64,000 nucleotides of DNA from Calothrix brevissima NIES-22. GTDB lineage: Bacteria; Cyanobacteriota; Cyanobacteriia; Cyanobacteriales; Nostocaceae. A program made the translations under genes and the position numbers. The stretch's first letter is position 1. The number at the start of each line of letters is the position of its first letter. The stretch is from NCBI RefSeq assembly GCF_002367995.1, contig NZ_AP018207.1, forward strand, positions 5,197,963-5,261,962, written 5' to 3'. Below, one piece after another: positions 25,599 through 34,448 of this stretch. The notes beneath the pieces are model-generated. The model was not told the origin of the DNA. It worked only from the letters and a program-made list of their open reading frames with translations, and ran no database searches.

Positions 25599-28214
25599 GA
25601 GAAACACGGTGCGGTTGGCGGAAATTGTTTGCAGGTTTTGCAGTACTTGTTGTTCGGTTTCGCTATCTAGGGCGCTGGTGGCTTCATCTAGGATTAAAAT
25701 CGGTGCGGAGGAAAGGAACAACCGCGCTAGGGCTATGCGTTGTCTCTGTCCCCCTGATAAGGCTGTACCCCGTTCGCCGACGTTGGTTTCGTAACCGTAG
25801 GGTAATTGACTGATGAAATCATGGGCTACGGCTAGTCTAGCTGCTTCTACTACTTGTTCGGCGGTAATATCGGGGTTGCCAAGGGTGATATTTTCTAAGA
25901 TGGAACCGTTAAATAAAAAGTCTTCTTGCAAAACTACACCAATTTGTTGCCGCAGTGAAGCTAAATCGGCACTTTTGATATCAAAACCATCAATTAAAAT
26001 GCGTCCTGATTCAATTTGATAAAGGCGTTGCAATAATTTGGAAAGGGTACTTTTGCCAGAACCACTACGCCCAACAATCCCGACAAATTGTCCTGGTTCA
26101 ACGTTAAAAGAAATGCCCCTTAATACTGGTTCTATACTGGATTGATAACGGAAAAATACTTGCTCAAAAGCAATTTGTCCGTTGAGAGTTGGTAATACTA
26201 ATCCGGTTCCAGATTCGGCTTCGGGTGCAACGTTAAGAATATCACCGATTCTATCTACAGATAGGAGAACTTGTTGCAAATTCTGCCATAACTGTACTAA
26301 GCGCAATAGCGGCCCGGTGACTCTTCCTGATAACATTTGAAAAGCAATTAATTGACCAATTGTCAGTTTTTGGTCAATAACTAATTTCGCCCCAAACCAA
26401 AGAATTAATAAGGTAGAAAAATTGGTGAGAAAGTCACCTAAATTGCTACTGATGTTGGAAGTAGTTGAGGCTTTAAAACTGGTGCGAATAAAGCGTGCAA
26501 ATAAACCTTCCCAGCGATCGCGCGCTGCTGGTTCAGCTGCGTGGGCTTTAACTGAATGTATGCCGGTAACTGTCTCTACTAAAAAGGATTGACTGTCGGC
26601 GCTGCGGTTAAAGGTTTCGTTCAGCCAACCCCGCAAAATTGGTGTCGCGACGATGGTTAATGTGGCAAATAATGGCAATACTGCTAAAGCTACAAAAGTG
26701 AGGGGAATATTGTAATAAAACATCAATGCTAAATACACCACAGCAAAGACGCTATCCAATATCACCGTTAAGGCTGTACCTGTCAGAAATTGGCGGATTT
26801 GTTCGAGTTCTTGGACTCTGGCTACTGTATCCCCAACGCGCCGCGATTCAAAATAAGCTAAGGGTAAGCGCATTAAGTGGCGAAATAACTGCGCTGATAA
26901 ACTTAAATCTAAACGTCGGGCTGTATGGGTAAAGATAAATAACCGCAGTATACCGAGTACAGCTTCAAATATCGCTACTAATAAAAGTGCGATCGCCATG
27001 ACATCGAGAGTTGGTAAACTCTCTTGCACCATGACTTTATCAATCACAACTTGAGTAATTAGCGGTGTGGCTAACCCCAAAAATTGCAATGTCAAAGAAG
27101 CTAGCAAAACTTCCCCTAATAATCCCCGATATTTCCAAACTGCGGGTGTAAACCAACTCAGGTTAAATTTTTCTTGCTGGGAAATGAGTTCAACAGTCCA
27201 GATTTTCCCATCCCAAGCGGCTGCGACTACAGATTGGGGGAGACTTTCACAAGTGCGATCGCTATTTAAAGGATTAGCGATAATTAAGCGATCGCCTTTC
27301 ATCCCATAGACTACCACCCAAGTAGGACTTTCTTGCCCCGCAGCATACCACTGCATTAAAGCCGGAAATGACAACGAGCGCAAATCACCCCAATCAATTT
27401 GCAAACGCTGCAACAATAAGCCTAACTTTTCTCCTGCTTCCACGACATTTTTTGGGCGTTGTCCCCGCAGTTGGCGTTGTACCCATTCCAACTTAACCGC
27501 ATTATCCAACTGCTGCGCCACCATCGTTAAACAAGCTGCGGCTGTATTCCCACTCGCCACAAACGGATAGTTATAACTAGGGGCTAGGGGCTGGGGGCTA
27601 GGGGTTAGGGGTTGGGAGTTAGGGGCTAGGGGCTGGGGGCTAGGGGCTAGGGAATTATCTATTCCTCCTTGTCTCCCTTGTCCCCCTTGTCCCCCTTGTC
27701 CCCCTTGTCCTCCTTGTCCTCCTTGTCCCCCTTGTCCCCCTTGTCCTCCTTGTCCCCCTTGTCCCCCTTCCCTTTGTCCTTCAAAAAACCCCGCCATTTC
27801 TGGCGTTAAAACTTCCGCCCAAAGTGCAGTTTCCCAACAAACTACAATGACTTCTTTACTAGCAGCAACAGCTTTGCATTCTACAGATAATTTTTGTAAA
27901 TCACCAAACCAGTCTCCTGGTTGTAAAGCTGCTAATGGCTTACCAATTTCTTCTTCGCGCAAGCGAACTTTACCAGTGACAATAAAAAACTGGTAACCTC
28001 CAATAGTGTTTGACCAAATTTTTTCTCCCAGGCGATACCGACGAATTTCTGATTGATTTTGTAATCGGGATTGTTGTTCAGAAGTTAGCCAGCATAGCGG
28101 CGGTTGATTCCACGGTACAGAAGCTAGCACGTTAATTTTTAAAGAGTGATTATCCAGAATTTTTATTTCACTTGTAACTTGACTGTTAGCTTTTGAATTT
28201 TTTCTGCTAGCCAT
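25449..28214 (-). CDS. peptidase-like-domain ABC transporter (type I secretion ATPase/permease) with cNMP-like N-domain
   Basis: A 921-residue HlyB-type transporter. Order: cyclic-nucleotide-binding-like domain (about 40-145; FIVTGKVRLREEEIG), a low-complexity GGQ run (about 148-186), a PQPLAP run (about 190-212), a C39-like domain (about 215-345) that reads GNTAAACLTM where active enzymes have DCGAAC, so it lacks the catalytic cysteine, then a membrane domain (350-640) and an ATPase with GRSGSGKST and LSGGQRQRIALARL. It probably exports proteins or peptides. ATG at 28212-28214; it overlaps the 3' end of the ppiC-like gene by 52 bp, indicating co-transcription. No HlyD gene is adjacent. Confidence 0.88.
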   Translation of the reverse strand: MASRKNSKANSQVTSEIKILDNHSLKINVLASVPWNQPPLCWLTSEQQSRLQNQSEIRRYRLGEKIWSNTIGGYQFFIVTGKVRLREEEIGKPLAALQPGDWFGDLQKLSVECKAVAASKEVIVVCWETALWAEVLTPEMAGFFEGQREGGQGGQGGQGGQGGQGGQGGQGGQGGQGGQGRQGGIDNSLAPSPQPLAPNSQPLTPSPQPLAPSYNYPFVASGNTAAACLTMVAQQLDNAVKLEWVQRQLRGQRPKNVVEAGEKLGLLLQRLQIDWGDLRSLSFPALMQWYAAGQESPTWVVVYGMKGDRLIIANPLNSDRTCESLPQSVVAAAWDGKIWTVELISQQEKFNLSWFTPAVWKYRGLLGEVLLASLTLQFLGLATPLITQVVIDKVMVQESLPTLDVMAIALLLVAIFEAVLGILRLFIFTHTARRLDLSLSAQLFRHLMRLPLAYFESRRVGDTVARVQELEQIRQFLTGTALTVILDSVFAVVYLALMFYYNIPLTFVALAVLPLFATLTIVATPILRGWLNETFNRSADSQSFLVETVTGIHSVKAHAAEPAARDRWEGLFARFIRTSFKASTTSNISSNLGDFLTNFSTLLILWFGAKLVIDQKLTIGQLIAFQMLSGRVTGPLLRLVQLWQNLQQVLLSVDRIGDILNVAPEAESGTGLVLPTLNGQIAFEQVFFRYQSSIEPVLRGISFNVEPGQFVGIVGRSGSGKSTLSKLLQRLYQIESGRILIDGFDIKSADLASLRQQIGVVLQEDFLFNGSILENITLGNPDITAEQVVEAARLAVAHDFISQLPYGYETNVGERGTALSGGQRQRIALARLFLSSAPILILDEATSALDSETEQQVLQNLQTISANRTVFLIAHRFAPLKRADLILVMEQGVIAERGTHVQLLQQKGLYWSLYQRQQANI
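27570..27775. repeat. in-gene expansion of two intergenic repeat families
   Basis: GGGGCTAGGGGCTGG-type units (27577-27652) and then twelve or so CCCCCTTGTC nonamers (27667-27770) lie inside the ABC transporter gene. The same two families occur between genes at 30397-30468, 37910-37955 and 52680-52722. On the minus strand in this frame they read as SLAPSPQPLAP and GGQGGQGGQ. They separate the cNMP-like from the C39-like domain. Confidence 0.9.
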
Positions 28215-28921
28215 TTTTCAAACAACTCATTTTGTAGTGTTTGCTTTAGTTGAGTATCTTCTAAAGAGGCTGGCAAAAATTGTTCTACTCGAAACAAACC
28301 ATAACGTCCTTCAATTTCTATTGGCCCGATCAATTCTCCGGGATTTGCTGCATCAATAGCAGATCTGACGATATCTGGTAATGTTCCCCGACTAATGGCT
28401 CCCATCATGCCGTTAACAATGCGATCCTCTGTTAATGAATATTCTTTAGCTAGTTGTTCAAAGCTGCCTCCTTCTTCAATTTGTGTATGTAATTCCTCGC
28501 TCAATTCGCGATTATCCACAAATATTCTCGAAATTACTACCCTATCTAAATATATTTTACGTTCAATAAAATATTCTGGGAGTTTAGGCTCAGTAATTAA
28601 CGCTCTCAATTTTTCTAATTTGAAATTAAAAGCAATTGATGAATGAAATGTTTGATAATCCGTGCCATTTTTCTTTAACCATTCTTGAAAAGTTTGCGGA
28701 TCTGTAAGTTGATTTTTTAGGCGAAAATCAATAATTGCTTGTTCTGTTAAAGCCGAACTGATATCAATATCATCTCTGATGTTGATTTCTTGGTCAATTA
28801 TGTACTGACGAATAATTTCTCCAATAAACTGAGTCAACTTACCCGATGCTTGGAGATATTTTACTGCTTGTTCTAGAGAAATTGGTTGTTCGTTTACAGT
28901 TAAAAATGATAAAGGTTCCAT
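28163..28921 (-). CDS. PpiC/SurA-type peptidylprolyl isomerase
   Basis: 252 residues: N-terminal helical SurA-like region and a parvulin domain (VVISRIFVDNRELSEELHTQ, GGSFEQLAKEYSLTEDR, GMMGAISRGTLPDIVRSAI, GPIEIEGRYGLFRVEQ). There is no obvious signal peptide. In cyanobacteria such genes are regularly paired with HlyB-type ABC transporters and are thought to handle the secreted substrate, as seen here. ATG at 28919-28921 (MEPLSFLTVNEQPISLEQ); an in-frame upstream start would add 15 residues. Confidence 0.85.
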   Translation of the reverse strand: MEPLSFLTVNEQPISLEQAVKYLQASGKLTQFIGEIIRQYIIDQEINIRDDIDISSALTEQAIIDFRLKNQLTDPQTFQEWLKKNGTDYQTFHSSIAFNFKLEKLRALITEPKLPEYFIERKIYLDRVVISRIFVDNRELSEELHTQIEEGGSFEQLAKEYSLTEDRIVNGMMGAISRGTLPDIVRSAIDAANPGELIGPIEIEGRYGLFRVEQFLPASLEDTQLKQTLQNELFEKWLAEKIQKLTVKLQVK

Positions 28922-29094
28922 AATTTTATTACGAATAAAAATAATCAGTGTTTTATCGAATTTCAACTGTAATAATATAGAGATTATCTAATTTTATTGG
29001 TTATATTGCATACCAAAATCTCTATAAAACAAATTAGTAAATTAGTTTGCGTTGGCATAAATACTTAAATCAGTCTTTAGCTAGAGAAAAATAT

Positions 29095-29234
29095 AGGACT
29101 TACGCACCGAACACAAAAACCCTCACAAGGGTGGTCAAAAGTCAAAAGTCAATGGTCAAAATTCAGGTTTTTGGACTATTGACTATTGACCATTGACAAA
29201 AAGCATGAAAAATATCTGACACTGCGTAAGTCCT
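29095..29234. mobile_element. 140-bp MITE with 12-bp inverted ends and 7-bp direct flanks
   Basis: AGGACTTACGCA at 29095-29106 and its complement TGCGTAAGTCCT at 29223-29234 are perfect terminal inverted repeats. The element is flanked on both sides by AAAATAT (29088-29094 and 29235-29241), a likely target-site duplication, although it is AT-rich. The interior holds inverted GTCAAAA / GACTATT heptamers and no gene. Confidence 0.78.
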
Positions 29235-29396
29235 AAAATATTGAAGTTATTTGTATCTCTAGAACTCAACTAGATGCAAGAGAATTATTTGACATTTACA
29301 TAAAAATGCCAAATTATCTGTAACCATAAAAAATGGCTAAAGACTGACGATAAATAACACCCTTAAAAATGGATTTAAATTGTGCGCCCTAATTAA

Positions 29397-30194
29397 TTAA
29401 GCAATAAATAAGCCCCAGATGTAGGCAATTAACATAGCTGCGATCGCACCGATGAATGTATTGAGAACATTCACTAATTCATTAGTGAGCCAGGTATATC
29501 GAGATTGCAGGGTAGCACCAATGACACTTTCTAAGCTAGTGGCAATCAAAGCCGCGATCGCACACCAAACCACGCCTAACAAAGATATCAAACCGACTCC
29601 CCAACCGAGAATTGCGATCGCAATTGAAGCCACCACCCCGGCTAAAGTCCCCTCTAAACTGACAGCGCCTTCTGTTCCGCGAGGTACAGGTTGCATAGTG
29701 GTAATCAAAAAAGTTCGTTTACCGTAAGCCTTACCCACCTCACTAGCACAAGTGTCAGAAAGTTTGGTACTAAAACTCGCCACATAGCCCAACACCAGTA
29801 GAGACTGAAGACTAGCGACTACAGACTGATTAACAGCAGCCAATAATCCAGCATTTAAAGCACCAATTCCCAAAGCACAAAGCGCCGCCACCAACGCCGA
29901 ACCCCAGACATTTTCCGGGCCCCTTGCGCCAGAACGCTTTTCCGCAATTCCTTCGGCTTCTTTTTGCGCTATACCTATCCGCGTCACACCAGAACCCACT
30001 AAAAAATAGAATCCGACTACCAGATACCCTTCCCAACCCAATGTTCCCCAAATAATCACACCCAAAACCCAAGCATGGAAGATTCCCGCAGGGGTGAGCA
30101 GCTTTTTAGGAGCAATCCAAACTAAACCCAAAAGAATAGCGTTTAATCCGACTCCTACCAACCAAGGATTTGCAGAATCAAAGAAAGAGAGCAT
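29397..30194 (-). CDS. DUF92/TIGR00297 family protein, VTE6-like phytyl-phosphate kinase candidate
   Basis: A 265-residue integral membrane protein with about six helices and the DUF92 signatures TPAGIFHAWVLGVIIWGTLGWEG, KRSGARGPENVWGSA and SFSTKLSDTCASEVGKAYGKRTFLITTMQPVPRGTEGAVSLEGT. The plant homologue VTE6 phosphorylates phytyl phosphate to phytyl diphosphate for tocopherol and phylloquinone synthesis; this function in cyanobacteria is inferred from homology. ATG at 30192-30194. Confidence 0.85.
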   Translation of the reverse strand: MLSFFDSANPWLVGVGLNAILLGLVWIAPKKLLTPAGIFHAWVLGVIIWGTLGWEGYLVVGFYFLVGSGVTRIGIAQKEAEGIAEKRSGARGPENVWGSALVAALCALGIGALNAGLLAAVNQSVVASLQSLLVLGYVASFSTKLSDTCASEVGKAYGKRTFLITTMQPVPRGTEGAVSLEGTLAGVVASIAIAILGWGVGLISLLGVVWCAIAALIATSLESVIGATLQSRYTWLTNELVNVLNTFIGAIAAMLIAYIWGLFIA

Positions 30195-30515
30195 CAGTAA
30201 TACATCTCATTTAGTGTGGACTGATGATCAACAGAATAGCGAAATTCGCACTTTACTGCTTGATCCTCTCCACCCCATAATCCAACAATTACAGATATTC
30301 TCTTGTCTTTCCGGATAAAGTTGATGGTTGTCAGTTGTCAGTTGTCAGTTGTCAGTTGTCAATAATTTCTCTCCCCTGCTTCCTCTGCTTTTTGTCCTCC
30401 TTGTCTCCCTTGTCCCCCTTGTCTCCCTTGTCCCCTTCCCTAACCCCTAGCCCCTAGCCCCTAGCCCCTTTAAGATAGATAGCAATAATCAGTACTAGTG
30501 TTCTAAGCGAAAACT
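30195..30515. repeat. intergenic region with three repeat families
   Basis: GTTGTCA heptamers at 30326-30360, CCTTGTCCC/CCTTGTCTC units at 30396-30445 and CCCCTAGCCCCTAG units at 30447-30470. All three occur elsewhere in the window. The first 130 bp contain the promoter region of the DUF92 gene. Confidence 0.6.
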
Positions 30516-30947
30516 ATGAGCGCAACTTTATTTCATCTTGCTTTCCCAGTCAGCAATATTGCTCAAACCAAAGCATATTATGTAGATGGTTTGGGCTGTA
30601 TTCCCGGAAGAGAAAACCCCCATGCTTTAATACTTAATTTATACGGTCATCAGTTAGTAGCTCATACCACTAAGGAACCTTTGACACCCCAACGCGGTAT
30701 TTATCCCCGACATTTTGGCCTAGTGTTTACTGCCGAACAAGATTGGCAAGAGTTACTAGAAAGGGCACAACAGCACCAACTACCTTTTCGCGAAGAACCG
30801 AAAAACCGCTTTGTGGGTATGCCTTTAGAGCATCGCACTTTCTTTTTAGAAGATCCGTTTTATAACATAATGGAATTTAAATATTACCGTCACCCAGAGG
30901 CGATTTTTGGCGGTGCTGAGTATTCACAAATTGGGGATAGGACTTAA
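30516..30947 (+). CDS. VOC (glyoxalase/dioxygenase fold) family protein
   Basis: 143 residues with the VOC pattern: LFHLAFPVSNIAQTKAYYVDGLGC at the N-terminus, RHFGLVF with a metal-ligand His, and RTFFLEDPFYNIMEFKYYRH with a Glu ligand. The metal-dependent fold is clear, the reaction is not. ATG at 30516. The last 71 bp overlap the 3' end of the convergent lipase-like gene. Confidence 0.85.
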   Translation: MSATLFHLAFPVSNIAQTKAYYVDGLGCIPGRENPHALILNLYGHQLVAHTTKEPLTPQRGIYPRHFGLVFTAEQDWQELLERAQQHQLPFREEPKNRFVGMPLEHRTFFLEDPFYNIMEFKYYRHPEAIFGGAEYSQIGDRT

Positions 30948-31551
30948 TCGGCTGGCTTAATGTCTCTGCTACTACTGCCAAACACCGGGAATCTGAGAGC
31001 ATCCAAGGGTGTAAAGCTACTGGTAATATTACCTCGTTACCTACGGGTAATTGAGAACTCTTAGCGGGGACAATCATCAAATCATAGGGAGTCCAGATTG
31101 ATGTAAAGTTTATCTCCTGCAACATCTCCACATCAGAATTTAAATCTTGCAGAAAAGCACTTTTAGGACGCATTTGCACGCAACCTGGCCGCATTGAGCC
31201 ATAAGCAATCACAGTACCTTGATGGGGCGAAGAAATGGTGATAAACCTCTGTACGCGCTTAATTCCTGCCAACCTCTGGATATAGTAACGACTGACAATT
31301 CCGCCCATACTGAAACCAACTACATCCAGTGGTTGTTCTGGGGAAAATTCTCTGTCTACATAATCCCTGACTTGCTTTGCTAACTCATCCAAACCTTTAG
31401 CACCGTTATTGGGGACTAAATCTAGGGCATATACAGACCAACCTTGTTCTTTTAAATACTTGCCCATCCGGTAGAAAACTGCGCCCGTATCATCAATACC
31501 ATGTACTAACAACACAGAATTCCGTTGCTGATTTTGATTGTTTGTTACCAT
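30877..31551 (-). CDS. alpha/beta hydrolase, lipase/acyltransferase type
   Basis: 224 residues of alpha/beta-hydrolase fold: oxyanion-hole LLVHGIDDTG, nucleophile Ser81 in the elbow GFSMGGIVSRYYIQ, Asp in TPYDLMIVP and His in LHPWMLSD. This resembles triacylglycerol lipase EstA-like proteins of cyanobacteria. No signal peptide. ATG at 31549-31551. Its tail of about 24 residues is encoded in the overlap with the VOC gene, so it may be a recent read-through extension. Confidence 0.85.
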   Translation of the reverse strand: MVTNNQNQQRNSVLLVHGIDDTGAVFYRMGKYLKEQGWSVYALDLVPNNGAKGLDELAKQVRDYVDREFSPEQPLDVVGFSMGGIVSRYYIQRLAGIKRVQRFITISSPHQGTVIAYGSMRPGCVQMRPKSAFLQDLNSDVEMLQEINFTSIWTPYDLMIVPAKSSQLPVGNEVILPVALHPWMLSDSRCLAVVAETLSQPIKSYPQFVNTQHRQKSPLGDGNI

Positions 31552-31968
31552 ATTTGTGCTTGATTTCTCCTGTACAAAATTTAACTGAGTCTGATTGCTG
31601 CTGAAAAATTATCTATGACAGTCTTTTTACTGGTTAAAAAACAACAACTGTACTTAGTGGAAATTCATAATTACACAAATAAATAATTGTTAATTTTTGT
31701 TAAGCCACCTATCAGAATCTTGCTCTCAGTTACCGTAAAATTTAATAATTAATTCTTAGGGTATGCATTGTATTCAGGTTATGAGCGCGATCGCAAATCA
31801 GGCGAAAACGCTTGCGCTGTATTATTACTACAATGTTGATTAAGTAAAAACCTTATATAGGTTGTCATCGATCGCTCCGATGACGCAAAGTAAAAAAATG
31901 TAAAATAATGTCGTAATTTTTAATAATTACGGTAGAAATTCTCAATTATAAAGGCAGGAGCAATTGTA
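31552..31968 (+). promoter_or_regulatory. long leader/promoter region of the K/A-rich gene
   Basis: About 415 bp between divergent genes. Hairpins GTCATCG ATCGCTC CGATGAC (31864-31884) and CGTAATT TTTAAT AATTACG (about 31912-31931) lie before the ribosome binding site AGGCAGGAG at 31952-31960. No T-run follows either hairpin, so they may be leader structures. Confidence 0.35.
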
Positions 31969-32445
31969 ATGGATTTTATCAAAAAGTTGATTTCGGGCAT
32001 TGTCAGTTTCCTGACTGGACTATTACCAGGAAAAAATAAGAAAAGCAACGGCTACTTCTTGGAACTAGATGAAGCTAAAGATACAGTCAAGAAAGCAGCA
32101 GAAACAGTAGTAGACAATACTAAGAAGGTAGCAGAAACAGTTACAGCAGCAGCACCAAAAGCAGAATCCCTAAACGGTACAAAAGCTGCTGCGAAGAAAA
32201 AATCAGCTAAGGAAGCAAAACCAGCTGATGTACAACTAGTTCAAACTGCGCAAGGTTTGAAGGTTGAACCAGGTAAGAATGAAAAAGCTGCTGCTGCTAA
32301 AGTAGTTAAAGAAGAACCAAAAGTAACCACCTTTGCACCCAAGTATGTTGCTGCAACATCTGGTAGCACTAACGGTCGCCGCCTTCCTGGAGCTAATATG
32401 AGTTCTTACTTGGATCTTGCACTTCAAGTTAAAACTTCTAAATAA
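31969..32445 (+). CDS. K/A-rich hypothetical protein with amphipathic N-terminus
   Basis: 158 residues in three parts: an amphipathic or membrane-seeking helix MDFIKKLISGIVSFLTGLL, a long K/A/E-rich, LEA-like section (DTVKKAAETVVDNTKKVAETV, AAAKKKSAKEAKPA) and a compact end RRLPGANMSSYLDLALQVK. A strong ribosome binding site (GGCAGGAG) precedes the ATG. I recognise no named family. The composition suggests a membrane-associated, largely disordered protein. The role is unknown. Confidence 0.75.
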   Translation: MDFIKKLISGIVSFLTGLLPGKNKKSNGYFLELDEAKDTVKKAAETVVDNTKKVAETVTAAAPKAESLNGTKAAAKKKSAKEAKPADVQLVQTAQGLKVEPGKNEKAAAAKVVKEEPKVTTFAPKYVAATSGSTNGRRLPGANMSSYLDLALQVKTSK

Positions 32446-32463
32446 ATTGATTTGCTTGGTTCG

Positions 32464-33555
32464 CTAATTATCCTCATCTCGATTGTGGGTAAGGTGAGAA
32501 AATACGAGTCCACTATATAAATGAAATGCTGGGTCCCAGTTAGTCTTATCCCTACGGAACAGGTGAATGTGAGACTGAATGTTACCCAGCATTTCTGTTT
32601 GGTCTAAGATAGTTTCCGCAAAAGGTGTAAAATCTGACCAAATCTTGATTTGCGGTAGTTGTTGGTCAAGCCATTCTAGTAACAAATTCCAATTAATTCT
32701 GATAGTATTTTGGCTAGCTTGAGGTGCAATTTCTAAGCCTTTTTGAAATTCATAGCTTTTATCAGCCAGTCGCAAAATACAACCCCTACCAGGTAGATGT
32801 AAATCACAAAACTGTGCATAGTCTTGGGTTTTAGTTTTGCGTTCTATTTGGTAACGGGCATCAACATCCACAACTTGCTCAAAAATAGGTAATAGTCCGA
32901 CTACTCGCGCTTTCACTTCTGACCATTTAAAAGTTAAAGAACCGAGTTGATTTGCGGGGTTGCGACAAATAACAGTAGTATTAGCACCAGCCTCAAAAAC
33001 ATAATTCGCCTGAAATACTCGAATTTGCCCAATCGCCGCGATTTTTGTCCAAAAGCAGGGAATCCCAGCTTGTTGTAATTGCGTACCGTAAAACTTCAGT
33101 TCTCCGATTTGTCCAGTGCGATATAACTTCCAGCCGCGACTAGGTAAAGTTAGTCTTGCAGTATAATTATCAATTTGGAATATCTGAGCAAATTTAGGTG
33201 CTAATTGGGTTTTTAATTCATGATTAAGAGGTTCTAATACTAGTACACCTAATTCTGTATTGCTAGGTTCACTTGTCGCCTCAATAATAGCTCTTTGTCT
33301 AGCTTCTTGCTCAATTTCTTGCAATCGCTGCAAACCCTGACGCGCTAGTGTCAAAATTTTGCTATTTGTTGTACTTTGCAGTAAGTTTCGGTAAACTTTT
33401 TCTGCATTCTTATACTTTTTTGATACTTCATGCAGCCTTGCCAGATAAAATTGCACCCAAGGATTATCGGGTGATTCATCTAACAAGGTTTTGAGTAATT
33501 TAGCAGCAGTGTGATAATCTTTACGCTCAAAGGCTGCGGCAACTTGTTCAATCAT
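32464..33555 (-). CDS. tetratricopeptide-repeat protein
   Basis: A 363-residue protein starting MIEQVAAAFERKDYHTAAKLL. The first 90 residues form TPR helices (VQFYLARLHEVSKKYKNAEKVYRNLL); the rest is a mixed fold without a known motif, including LGVLVLEPLNHELKTQLAPKFAQIF and LPGRGCILRLADKSYEF. ATG at 33553-33555. A longer frame to 33642 would encode residues from a CGCAAAGG repeat and is rejected. It follows rsmE on the same strand with a 76-bp gap. Confidence 0.8.
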   Translation of the reverse strand: MIEQVAAAFERKDYHTAAKLLKTLLDESPDNPWVQFYLARLHEVSKKYKNAEKVYRNLLQSTTNSKILTLARQGLQRLQEIEQEARQRAIIEATSEPSNTELGVLVLEPLNHELKTQLAPKFAQIFQIDNYTARLTLPSRGWKLYRTGQIGELKFYGTQLQQAGIPCFWTKIAAIGQIRVFQANYVFEAGANTTVICRNPANQLGSLTFKWSEVKARVVGLLPIFEQVVDVDARYQIERKTKTQDYAQFCDLHLPGRGCILRLADKSYEFQKGLEIAPQASQNTIRINWNLLLEWLDQQLPQIKIWSDFTPFAETILDQTEMLGNIQSHIHLFRRDKTNWDPAFHLYSGLVFSHLTHNRDEDN

Positions 33556-33589
33556 CACTTTGTTTACAAACAAACTAAAAGGATGTCTC

Positions 33590-33618
33590 ACGCAAAGGCG
33601 CAAAGGCGCAAAGGCGCG
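33590..33618. repeat. GCGCAAAGG nonamer repeat
   Basis: Three to four GCGCAAAGG units between rsmE and the TPR gene, in the frame just upstream of the TPR start. Confidence 0.6.
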
Positions 33619-33631
33619 AGACATACATCCT

Positions 33632-34351
33632 TTATACTTCACAGGCTGCGGAAACTAGTGATAAAGCCACTACTGGCGCTGTGACAGCCCGCAAAATTCG
33701 CCGCCCTAGAGATACTGCTTGAAATCCAGATGCGATCGCACTCTCAACTTCTGGCTGCGTCCATCCACCTTCCGGGCCTGTAGCGATAACTAATTCTTGG
33801 TCATTTGTCATTTGTCCTTGGTATTGCAAGCAATTATTAAGGTGTGGAAAATTACCACGGGCTTCACATATATATTTGTGGCTGCTTGTCAATGACAAAC
33901 TACTGCTAAAAGCTACAGGTTCTAAAATTGTCGGCACAAACGCCCGCTCTGACTGTTCTGCAGCTTCCGCCGCAATCCGCCGCCAGCGTTCGAGTTTTTG
34001 CGGACTAGGTTGCAATAAAGTGCGATCGCTCAAAACAGGGGCAATAGTTGTAACTCCTAACTCAGTACAACACCGGACTACTTCATCAAACCCGTTACCT
34101 TTAGGTAAAGCTATCAGTAGGGTAATGGCTACAGGTAACTCAGTTTCCACTACCAAAGGTTCTAAAACCTGTCCTTGTTCCCCTGCTAGCTGGGTTAACC
34201 ACCATTTACCCTTACCATCCATTGCAATAAAGCGATCGCCTTCACGCAACCGCAACACCCGTGTTAGATAGTGTTGTTGCTCTTTGGTGAGAGCAATTTG
34301 TCCTTGTTGGAGTTGAGAAGGTGCGATCGCAATTCGTTGCAGTTGAGACAT
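33632..34351 (-). CDS. rsmE: 16S rRNA (uracil(1498)-N(3))-methyltransferase
   Basis: 239 residues of the SPOUT family: PUA-like N-terminus (QQHYLTRVLRLREGDRFIAMDGKG), then LIALPKGNGFDEVVRCCTELGVTTIAPV, the SAM-binding knot VIATGPEGGWTQPEVE and SLGRRILRAVTAPVVAL. It methylates U1498 of 16S rRNA in the assembled 30S subunit. ATG at 34349-34351 (MSQLQRIAIAPSQ); an upstream TTG-type extension is unlikely. Confidence 0.93.
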   Translation of the reverse strand: MSQLQRIAIAPSQLQQGQIALTKEQQHYLTRVLRLREGDRFIAMDGKGKWWLTQLAGEQGQVLEPLVVETELPVAITLLIALPKGNGFDEVVRCCTELGVTTIAPVLSDRTLLQPSPQKLERWRRIAAEAAEQSERAFVPTILEPVAFSSSLSLTSSHKYICEARGNFPHLNNCLQYQGQMTNDQELVIATGPEGGWTQPEVESAIASGFQAVSLGRRILRAVTAPVVALSLVSAACEV

Positions 34352-34448
34352 GATAATTCGTAAGTCGTAATTCGTAATTTTTACGAACCGCAGAGGCGCA
34401 GAGAACACAGAGTAAGAGAGGATAGAGAGAATTTTTCCAGAAATAAAA

